From positions 7,705,001 to 7,769,000 of the forward strand of contig CP050890.1 in assembly GCA_016745215.1 (NCBI GenBank): DNA of 64,000 nucleotides, written 5' to 3'. This document shows positions 57,740 to 64,000 of this stretch, one piece after another (within the stretch, counting starts at the first letter, position 1; each line of letters begins with the position of its first letter). The stretch is from Thiohalocapsa sp. PB-PSB1. Lineage in GTDB: Bacteria; Pseudomonadota; Gammaproteobacteria; Chromatiales; Chromatiaceae. The notes under the pieces are model-generated. The model searched no databases. It was not told where the DNA came from and saw only the letters and a program-made list of their open reading frames with translations. The translations under genes and the position numbers were made by a program.

Positions 57740-57884
57740 TAAGTGATGGTGCAGAAACAAGCTAAACAGGTTGTTGGCTTGGGTGTCGCCTGCCGACTCA
57801 TTCGCTACCGCTATCGGCGTCGGTATCGGCATCGAACTGACCAAGCCAGATATCCGCCAAGCTCCTCGCTGACTGCGTAGCCAG
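57740..57884 (-). mobile_element. FHB element fragment (copy 5, about 145 bp)
   Basis: Reverse orientation; contains the GCACCATCACTTA terminus and the hexamer tract, then ends near 57884 where element E begins at 57891. The rest of the element is absent. Confidence 0.75.
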
Positions 57885-57890
57885 GCATCA

Positions 57891-58047
57891 GGCGATTGCC
57901 GGAGAGGAACGTACCAGCTGGCGCCGGATTTTCGTTCGCCTTCGCGAAACGGCAACCCGCCCATCGTCGCTGCATAGGCGGGTTGCCGCGACGTCGAGGC
58001 CGGACGCAAAGACGAGCCCGGTGGTGTGTTTCTCGACAGAAATCGCC
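57891..58047 (+). mobile_element. Family-E element, copy 2
   Basis: 157 bp, GGCGATTGCCGGAGAGGAAC to GTTTCTCGACAGAAATCGCC. Central stem CGGCAACCCGCC/GGCGGGTTGCCG. Compared with copy 1, a stem G-C pair is exchanged for C-G on both sides, keeping pairing. Confidence 0.8.
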
Positions 58048-58252
58048 CAAGGCCTGGCTTTATTATTTGCTCAGCAAAGCCACCCGGTATTCGTTCAGCT
58101 CGGCTTCGGCCCGGGGTCGTTGAGTTGCAACTTCGCGCTGCGTTCGGATTGGCGAGTCGAGCCACCGGGAAGCAGCAGAGCAAGCAGTCGAAACTCGAGG
58201 TCATGTAGCGTTTCTGCGTATGCGCTGAGGTCGACGGGTCGGCGAGGGCGTA
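58048..58252. other. Gene-free spacer
   Basis: 205 bases between element E and the Uma2 stop. A minus-strand frame runs through, but it has no start signal or family. Confidence 0.3.
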
Positions 58253-59080
58253 TCAGCGCTGGTTGCGCAAGCTTTTCTCCAACTCGGCGATGCGCGCCTC
58301 GGCTGCTGCGCGTTGCCGAGCTTCGACGTCGGCGCGCGCCTCGGCTGCTGCGCGTTGCCGAGCCTCGGTTTCGGCGCGACGCTCGGCCGTCTCGCGCGCC
58401 TGCTCGGCGTTCTGATATCCTCGCTCGGCGATGCGGCGCGCTCGTTCTGCGATCTCTCGCCCGCGCTCGGCAATCTCTGCTGCCTGCGCCAACTCGGCAT
58501 AGGTGAGGAGTGTTCGATCCTGAATCGGGTCGTGGAAGTGCAGCTGGCCACCGGTATTGCGCAGCTCCAGGCCGAGCACCGTGCTAGCACCGATCAGCGT
58601 GCCGTCGCCGCTGTCGCGCACCGGGATCGGCCAGTAGTTGCCCTCGGTCAGCCGCAAACCCTGAAGCGACGGGATGAGATAATCGCCGGTGGGATCGATC
58701 TGCCAGTATTCCTCGATGCCGAGGAAGGCGTACAGGCCGCGCTTGATGCCCTGATCTTCGCTGACGCTGCTGTTGGAGGTGATCTCCAGCACGAAATCCG
58801 GCGCTTTGGGCTCCTCCCAAAGCTTGTAGATACGCCGGTCGTGACCTGGGGCACCGCGCACAACGAAGACATCCGGGGCCACCGATGCCTTCGGATTGCC
58901 TTGCTCATAATAAATCAGCAGGTTACCCGAAACGTAAATGTCGTCCTGATCGTGGAAAAATCGGCGGAGCGCGCTGATGGCGTAGGATAGAGGTTCGCGC
59001 TGAAAATCGCTTTCGGCCATCGGGCGTCCATCGGTGTCTGGGTAGAAAAGATCGTTGGCGTGATCGGGAATCGGGATCAT
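58253..59080 (-). CDS. Uma2 family putative restriction-fold nuclease
   Basis: 275 residues. The Uma2/DUF820 fold shows VAPDVFVVRG (catalytic Asp), PDFVLEITSNSS (Glu), and IKRGLYAFLGIEEYWQIDP (Lys and the terminal strand), a PD-(D/E)xK layout. Residues ~195-275 are a long Ala/Glu/Arg coiled coil with two copies of EARQRAAAEAR. Such proteins are abundant in cyanobacteria and purple sulfur bacteria; their role is unknown. The start at 59080 (MIPIPDHANDLF) is preferred over 59107. Confidence 0.85.
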   Translation of the reverse strand: MIPIPDHANDLFYPDTDGRPMAESDFQREPLSYAISALRRFFHDQDDIYVSGNLLIYYEQGNPKASVAPDVFVVRGAPGHDRRIYKLWEEPKAPDFVLEITSNSSVSEDQGIKRGLYAFLGIEEYWQIDPTGDYLIPSLQGLRLTEGNYWPIPVRDSGDGTLIGASTVLGLELRNTGGQLHFHDPIQDRTLLTYAELAQAAEIAERGREIAERARRIAERGYQNAEQARETAERRAETEARQRAAAEARADVEARQRAAAEARIAELEKSLRNQR

Positions 59081-59139
59081 GTCGCTCGCCTGCGCTGCGG
59101 ATTGCATCCATCGGACATTAGCCGATATTGTGCGCTTGG

Positions 59140-59405
59140 GCAAGATACAGGCCCGCTGCGACTGCGCTTTGGTGGAGACCGACCTGTCCTTTCCAACCGA
59201 CATCGGCCTGTTGTACGACGCGCTGCGCAAGGCCATCGGGTGCAGCGCCGAGCTTGGCGCTTCGGAGTCGATCTTGTGTTGTGGATTTTTGCAATACGTT
59301 CCCAGTCTTGGAGTGGGTCAACGAGGGCAAAGCCGACCTGATGGTGAAACTGGTGAAACTCGGGGTGCCTGTGGCAATTGCAGAAGACCAGCATGGATTT
59401 AGGCA
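59140..59405 (+). pseudogene. ISNCY-type transposase remnant
   Basis: Two frame fragments: CALVETDLSFPTDIGLLYDALRK (59163-59231), matching the DxHFPTDxxLLxDAxRK block of ISNCY transposases, and, in another frame, KLGVPVAIAEDQHGF (59352-59402), matching their VxEDQxGFxLHH block. Both are cut, with sequence lost between. A trace of an old insertion next to the DruA-like gene. Confidence 0.6.
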
Positions 59406-59639
59406 ATCGCCTTGGTATCGGACGTGCTGCCTGAAGGGATTCTGTCGCTCGCGTAATACGCCTCATTCCTGATGTACCGTATTTTCAGGCATGATCCAGC
59501 CGGAGTTCATGCAACTGCGTTGGGACCCCAGATCGACGATCGAGACGCCGTTCGATATCAACTGCCCCTAGACAGTTGGGAAACGACTATGGCATTATCA
59601 TGAAGCATACAGGCAAACACATGATATAGAGTTTTTTCC
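59406..59639. other. Leader of the DruA-like gene
   Basis: 234 bases with no gene recognised. An AT-rich run (GATATAGAGTTTTTTCC, about 59621-59637) precedes the ATG and may include its promoter. Confidence 0.35.
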
Positions 59640-60551
59640 ATGAATCGGATTGTAACGCGTTGGGCGGAATCTGGGCGCGAGTTTGATATGGAGGAAATCG
59701 ACCAGATTCGGCAGACGGTGGAATGGCTGCCAGGATTATCCCGCACCGAACTGGCGGCGACCTTGTGCGAACATTTGGGCTGGTTCACCATGGCTGGAAC
59801 GCCTAAGCTCACCGCCTGCGGCAGGCTTCTAGAGCGCCTGGAGCGCGACGGACTGGTCAAACTGCCAAGGTTGCAGTCTCAGTCACCGCGCCCCGGGAGC
59901 AAGCGCCGGGCTGCACGCAAATTGCCTGAGATCCAGGCACCGTCGCTGTCCGCGCGCCTGGCCGATGTCGCTCCGGTCAGCTTGGAGCCGGTTACCGCCA
60001 CCGCGTTGGTGCGGCAGTGGAACGCGGCCGTGGAGCGTTACCACCAGTTGGGTTATCGCAGCGCCTTCGGCTACCGCCTGCGTTACTTTATTCGTTGCGA
60101 TTCGCTCTATCTGGGCTGTGTGCTGCTCAGCGGTGCCGCCAAGGCGATCGCAGTGCGTGATCGGTGGATTGGTTGGCAACGCCACGAACGCATGGCGAAC
60201 CTGTCTCTGGTGCTGAATAACAGCCGTTTCCTGATCTTTCCCGAGGTGCGCATTCCACACCTGGCCAGTCATGTGTTAGGGCAATTGGCGCGGCGGGTGC
60301 AGGATGACTGGCAACAACATTGGGGATTTCGTCCGCTGTTGCTGGAGACCTTTGTCGATCCACGCCAGTATCGGGGAACCTGCTACAGGGCCGCTGGCTG
60401 GGAACTGCTGGGAGAGACTTCCGGGCGCGGCTTGGCGCGACCAGGTCAAGCGTATGCCAGCACGCCGCGCCTGGTGTTCGTCAAGCCGCTGGCCGGGAAT
60501 TTTCGCCAAACAATGCGCAACGACTTTGCGCGCACAGAGAGGGTGGCATGA
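59640..60551 (+). CDS. DruA-like DUF4338 protein
   Basis: 303 residues. The N-terminal winged-helix part, LPGLSRTELAATLCEHLGW...GRLLERLERDGLVKLP (about 30-80), is followed by a GNAT-like DUF4338 core: RYHQLGYRSAFGYRLRYFI, LLSGAAKAIAVRDRWIGW, NNSRFLIFPEVRIPHLASHVLGQL, LLETFVDPRQYRGTCYRAAGW. Same family as DruA of Druantia defence, but no druB-E genes follow and many solitary members accompany transposons. The gene ends with a TGA, after which a short open frame (WHETTLLLAEMLSIRGW) runs into FHB copy 4. Confidence 0.8.
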   Translation: MNRIVTRWAESGREFDMEEIDQIRQTVEWLPGLSRTELAATLCEHLGWFTMAGTPKLTACGRLLERLERDGLVKLPRLQSQSPRPGSKRRAARKLPEIQAPSLSARLADVAPVSLEPVTATALVRQWNAAVERYHQLGYRSAFGYRLRYFIRCDSLYLGCVLLSGAAKAIAVRDRWIGWQRHERMANLSLVLNNSRFLIFPEVRIPHLASHVLGQLARRVQDDWQQHWGFRPLLLETFVDPRQYRGTCYRAAGWELLGETSGRGLARPGQAYASTPRLVFVKPLAGNFRQTMRNDFARTERVA

Positions 60552-60743
60552 AACGACCCTGCTGTTGGCTGAAATGCTGAGCATTCGGGGCTGGATGACA
60601 CAGGATTCCCGGCCTATCCGCAGCGCCCGTTGTTGACTTGGTAGCGGTTCATGAATAACCTGTACAACGCTATCCAGACATCGGCGGAGTGCAATCGGGG
60701 TCGGGGTCGCTATCGGAATCGGAATCGAGAGAGAAAGCACTCT

Positions 60744-61350
60744 ATGCCATTCGGTCATGAGAAGCTCGACCTAGTGGAGCGGTACAGAAATCCCGAGGCG
60801 GTTCGTTGTCGTTGTCGTTGTCGTTGTCATAATCGTCTTAGCTGAATGCTCGATAACGACTTCGATTACGACAACGACAACGACAACGATAACGACCGGA
60901 GACTGTCTTGGAACATCTGCACCGAGGCACTAGAGCGTGCGGCCATGGAGTCTGTCGGCTGGGCCATAGCGCGACTGCGAGCATGTGAAAGGACAGCATA
61001 ACGCGAAGGATCAACGCCTGTGCACATCAATAGGTGCGCATCAATAGGTGCGCATCAATAGGTGCGCATCAATAGGTGCGCATCATAGGCGCGCATCGCA
61101 GGCCATCGCGCTGAACATGGCCGAGGGTAACGGCAAAGCGACGAGCGGGGATCGACGCCGGTCGTTTGAAATCGCACGAGGCTCGGCGCTGGAGTGCGCT
61201 GCGATCGAGGACATGCTTGCCGGTATGCGATGCGTTGTGCCCAGACGACAACAGCAAGCAAAAGGCACTGCTCGATCGTCGTGTGGTCATGTTCACGAAG
61301 CTCGCACAGCGTGGCTACGCCCTCAACGAGGAGCTTGGCGGATATCGGGG
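60744..61350 (+). pseudogene. Four-helix-bundle gene, dead copy 4
   Basis: Begins MPFGHEKLD at 60744 and is split immediately after the ninth codon by the family-B MITE at 60771. Beyond it a one-base shift follows ESVGWA. It retains ALNMAEGNGKATSGDR and FEIARGSALECAAIEDMLAG, the best-kept family signatures in the window. Confidence 0.75.
60771..60933 (-). mobile_element. Family-B MITE, copy 3, inside FHB copy 4
   Basis: 163 bp. Sequence before is GAC then CTAG; after is CTAG then AGCGTGCGG. FHB copies without the insertion have a single CTAG or similar (GACCTAGACCGTGCGG in copy 2), so the insertion duplicated TA within CTAG. This is the clearest proof of movement in the window. Confidence 0.9.
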
Positions 61351-61477
61351 CGGATATCGGGGCGGATATCGGGTTGGTCGGTTCGATAGCGACGCCGATG
61401 GCGGTACCGAATGATTCGGCAGGCGACACCCAAGCCAAAAACCTGTTCAGCTTGTTTCTGCACCATCACTTATCCAG

Positions 61478-64000
61478 CTAGCGTCGGGCAGGTGCCAGTG
61501 CATCATAGTCGGGCTCGAAGCCAGCCGCGAGCAAGACCTCGCGCAATGGTGATTCCAGCGCCGGACGATCATCGATCTGCTGGATCAGCAGGCGTCGGCG
61601 GCCGCCGCTGGGTAGTCGCTTCAGTGCCTCGAGCGCCAGTTTCAGTTCGCCGCCATCGGCGTCCTGTGCTTGCGCAAAGGTCAGGATTTGGCGCCCGCTG
61701 GCGCCCACATAGACTATCGGTTTGCCGGCCACCAAGACCAACCAAGCGCTGGCGATCCGTTTGGGTGTTTGTTTTGATGCAGTTGTCGAGCCTGACTTGC
61801 TTGCCGCGCCAACCCTGGTGGCAGGCCAGCCGAGCAATGCACCGTAGGGATTGGCTGGATCGGCGGCACAGAGAATGCGCACCTGTTCGTCACCGAAGCC
61901 GCCGATGGGCGGTTCTTCGATGCGCGCGGCGCGCAGTCGCTCTACGGCGCCGGGCAGCGCGAACTGGGCTCCGGACAGCCCCTCGACAAAATGGCCGCGG
62001 CGCACCTGGCCGGTCTCTTCCATTTGCTTCAACACCCGGTACATTGGCCCGAAGCCACCGGGCAGGTTCTCGGCTGCAACCGCCTCACGGCTGACCACGC
62101 CGTAGCGTTCCAGTAGGATGTATGCGAGCGCCAGCAACCGCTCGGTCTGGGCCGCGCGCGGGTCGCTGCCCGACAGATTGCTGCCGAGCAGGTCGGTGAC
62201 CAGCGACCAGCGCCCGCCGGCCAGCGGATGACTCCGGAAGCGGGCACGACCACGGCGTGGTCGTCGAGCACCGCCGCCGCCCAGGCTGCGCAGCGGCGCA
62301 AAGGTGTCGTTGGTGATCAGTCCGCTCCAAACCAGATCCCAGAGTGCCGCTTCGAAGGCAGACTTGCCGGTCGCCGATGAGACGCAGTGACCAGCTCGTT
62401 CCAGCACCTGCTGCAATTCCATCAAAAAACAGGCGCCGCGTTGTTGCAGGTGTTCGAGCAGCAGGGCGCGGAGTTCCGCCGCCGGACCATGTTCGATGGA
62501 TTCGCCCTCGGACGCGGCAGCGTCTTCGCCGGCTCCCGGCCCTGCTGCGATGACGTTGTCGCGCTGGTACAGCGCGATGCGACCATCCTTGGGACCTGCC
62601 GCGCCACGCCCGACCCAGACAACTTGCCCGGTCGCGGCCAGCATGTCCAGATCTTCGCGCCGGTAGCCCGGTACGCGGGCCGGCAGCAGGACGCGATCGA
62701 GCAGATTCCAGCTCAGGGTCAGACCCTCGAGCTGAACCACCGCTTCCAGCAAACGGTCCGGACCCTGCAGCCCCTCGCCGATGCCGTGCCAGGCAGGTAA
62801 AAAACGCCCCAGGGTGGCGGCGTCCACCGGTGCCACCTCATCGCGGGCACGGGCCAGGGTGCGGCGACGCAGCTGACGCATGACCTCGGCATCGCACCAT
62901 TCGAGCTCGGAGCCGAGCGGGCGCATTTCGCCGTAAACCAGCTTGCCCTGGGTCTCCAGCAGCCGCAATACCGGTTCTACCTGAGCCGCCCGCAGATCGA
63001 ACCGATGGGCCACCTGGGCGCTCGGGAACGGCCCATGGGTGCGCGCGTAGCGTTGCAGCAGGTGCTCCAGCGGTGCGTCGGTTGCCGCGAGGAAGCTTTG
63101 CGGAAGTCCCGGTGGCGGCACGCAGCCCAACGCATCGCGGTACAGCCCCGCATCTTCCGCCGCGATCCAACGCTGTTCGCCGGCAATGGAAACCCTGATG
63201 GCGCGTCGTTGCTCCAGCAAGGTTGCTAGCGCTTCTTGCAGGCAAAAGCCCGGTTCCCTGGCAGCAGCAGAGTCGGGCTGAAGGGCGCTGTCGATGCCAT
63301 CGATTTGTCCGATACAGCGTTGCGCGATTTCCTGCTCGGTCAAATCCCCAAGGCGTCGAAGCAGGTCGTGTACCTCGTCGATATCGCGTGCCTGGCGTTC
63401 TGGAACCAAGTGGGCCAATTCCCGCTCCAGCTCGTCGAGCACGGTTGGATCCAGCAGTTCGCGCAGCTCGGTCTGGCCCAACAATTCGGCAAGCAGACCA
63501 CGGTCGAGGGTCAAAGCCTGCGCGCGACGTTCGGCGATCGGCGCGTCCTGCTCATAGATGTATGCGGCGACATAGGCAAACACCAACGAGCGGGCGAAAG
63601 GCGAGGCGGCGCGCGTTTCGACCTCGTGCACACGGATCGAGCGCGCCTGGATGGCCGCGAGTATGTCTTTCAGCCCGGCCAGATCGAACACATCGCTCAG
63701 CGCCTGACGATAGGTCTCCAGCACGATCGGAAAGCCTGGAAAGCGGCGCACAACGGCGAGCAAATTCTGCGCTTTCAGCCGCTGTGCCCAGAGCGGCTGG
63801 CGGCCTCTGGCAGAGCGGCGCGGCATGAGCAATGCCCGACCTGCATTCTCGCGAAACAGGCTGGCGAACAACGCGGTGTCGGCAAGCTGCTCGGTAATGC
63901 GCTCTTCGACTTCTTGCGGTGCTGGCAGCAATTCCGCCAAGTCTGGCAGTTGCTCGCCGTCGGCCAGGCGCAGAACGATGCCGTCGTCGGTGTACATGAC
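61478..64000 (-). CDS. Lhr-like DEAD/H-associated helicase, C-terminal part
   Basis: At least 840 residues, open to the window edge, so the gene starts outside it. The visible part corresponds to the region after the two helicase domains in long Lhr proteins: a DEAD-associated domain (about 50-250), a winged-helix section (RYARTHGPFPSAQVAHRFDL), and the Lhr-CTD ending LEALKRLPSGGRRRLLIQQIDDRPAL...AAGFEPDYD. Lhr helicases unwind DNA-RNA hybrids and are linked to repair. No helicase motifs I-VI are in view. The end lies 5 bases from FHB copy 4. Confidence 0.85.
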   Translation of the reverse strand, partial: VMYTDDGIVLRLADGEQLPDLAELLPAPQEVEERITEQLADTALFASLFRENAGRALLMPRRSARGRQPLWAQRLKAQNLLAVVRRFPGFPIVLETYRQALSDVFDLAGLKDILAAIQARSIRVHEVETRAASPFARSLVFAYVAAYIYEQDAPIAERRAQALTLDRGLLAELLGQTELRELLDPTVLDELERELAHLVPERQARDIDEVHDLLRRLGDLTEQEIAQRCIGQIDGIDSALQPDSAAAREPGFCLQEALATLLEQRRAIRVSIAGEQRWIAAEDAGLYRDALGCVPPPGLPQSFLAATDAPLEHLLQRYARTHGPFPSAQVAHRFDLRAAQVEPVLRLLETQGKLVYGEMRPLGSELEWCDAEVMRQLRRRTLARARDEVAPVDAATLGRFLPAWHGIGEGLQGPDRLLEAVVQLEGLTLSWNLLDRVLLPARVPGYRREDLDMLAATGQVVWVGRGAAGPKDGRIALYQRDNVIAAGPGAGEDAAASEGESIEHGPAAELRALLLEHLQQRGACFLMELQQVLERAGHCVSSATGKSAFEAALWDLVWSGLITNDTFAPLRSLGGGGARRPRRGRARFRSHPLAGGRWSLVTDLLGSNLSGSDPRAAQTERLLALAYILLERYGVVSREAVAAENLPGGFGPMYRVLKQMEETGQVRRGHFVEGLSGAQFALPGAVERLRAARIEEPPIGGFGDEQVRILCAADPANPYGALLGWPATRVGAASKSGSTTASKQTPKRIASAWLVLVAGKPIVYVGASGRQILTFAQAQDADGGELKLALEALKRLPSGGRRRLLIQQIDDRPALESPLREVLLAAGFEPDYDALAPARR

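Larger units (their letters stand above)
60639..61472 (+). mobile_element. FHB element, copy 4, carrying a nested MITE-B
   Basis: About 834 bp including a 163-bp family-B insertion. It has two internal tandem expansions of its own: a GTGCGCATCAATAG-type 14-bp unit about four times (61028-61085) and a GGATATCGGGGC 12-bp unit about three times (61340-61375). Ends 5 bases from the stop of the Lhr-like gene. Confidence 0.85.

Noticed and set aside
57737..58204. N-terminal extension of rarA by about 156 codons
   Set aside because: The extra codons translate an FHB fragment and element E; RarA homologues begin with MFSP-like sequence at 57736.

Overview
The window is about 60% GC, gene-dense chromosomal DNA from a gammaproteobacterium. 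The housekeeping genes (purB, acnA, hflD, mnmA, pntAA/AB/B, tex, uppP, serS, rarA, lhr-like) are of gammaproteobacterial type. The HoxFUYH-W NAD-coupled hydrogenase, a BLUF photoreceptor, many repeats and a type III CRISPR locus together suggest a purple sulfur bacterium (Chromatiaceae-like). That placement is inference from gene content; no rRNA is present.

Layout. 1-9347: a type III-A CRISPR-Cas operon, csm1 (5' end outside the window)-csm2-csm3-csm4-csm5, a CARF-HEPN ancillary nuclease, then an unusual double adaptation module cas2-cas1-cas1'-cas2', where the second Cas1 appears to lack catalytic residues. 9486-10625: a CRISPR array of 17 identical 36-bp repeats and 16 spacers. 10655-12731: a REP-associated tyrosine transposase (RAYT) gene directly against the array, a structured-RNA segment resembling the 5' end of a group II intron, and a polypyrimidine minisatellite built on the motif that also lies on the other side of the transposase. 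12738-16000: a TauE-like relic, a BLUF gene, an endonuclease I-like gene and nested inverted-repeat elements. 16008-24326: a housekeeping block on the minus strand.

24.6-32.2 kb is a gene graveyard. It holds two yjbQ copies (one cut), a DUF4143 ATPase lacking both ends, and remnants of an ABC ATPase, an alpha/beta hydrolase and a glycosyltransferase, interleaved with small mobile repeats. One intact oddity lies there: a secreted protein combining peptidoglycan-binding, solute-binding and DUF1566 domains. 32.2-61.5 kb carries a DUF4407 coiled-coil membrane protein, the transhydrogenase operon, tex, a stand-alone carboxyltransferase set between two copies of the tex 5' region, a hybrid histidine kinase, uppP, hoxFUYHW, an HtrA-type protease, serS, DUF190/crcB, rarA, a Uma2 protein and a lone DruA-like protein. 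The window ends inside an Lhr-like helicase gene.

At least five families of short non-autonomous elements recur: (1) a 257-bp element with perfect 16-bp inverted ends and 5-bp target duplications; (2, 3) two ~145-bp families, A and B, inserted at CTAG; (4) a ~610-bp element ('FHB') carrying a dead four-helix-bundle (23S rRNA IVP-like) gene, four full copies plus a fragment; (5) a ~158-bp element ('E') with a covarying central hairpin. Families 1-4 contain variable hexanucleotide tracts, and the ends of A, B and FHB look related, which suggests one trans-acting (IS630-like) transposase. One nested insertion (family B inside FHB copy 4) shows the CTAG/TA target directly.
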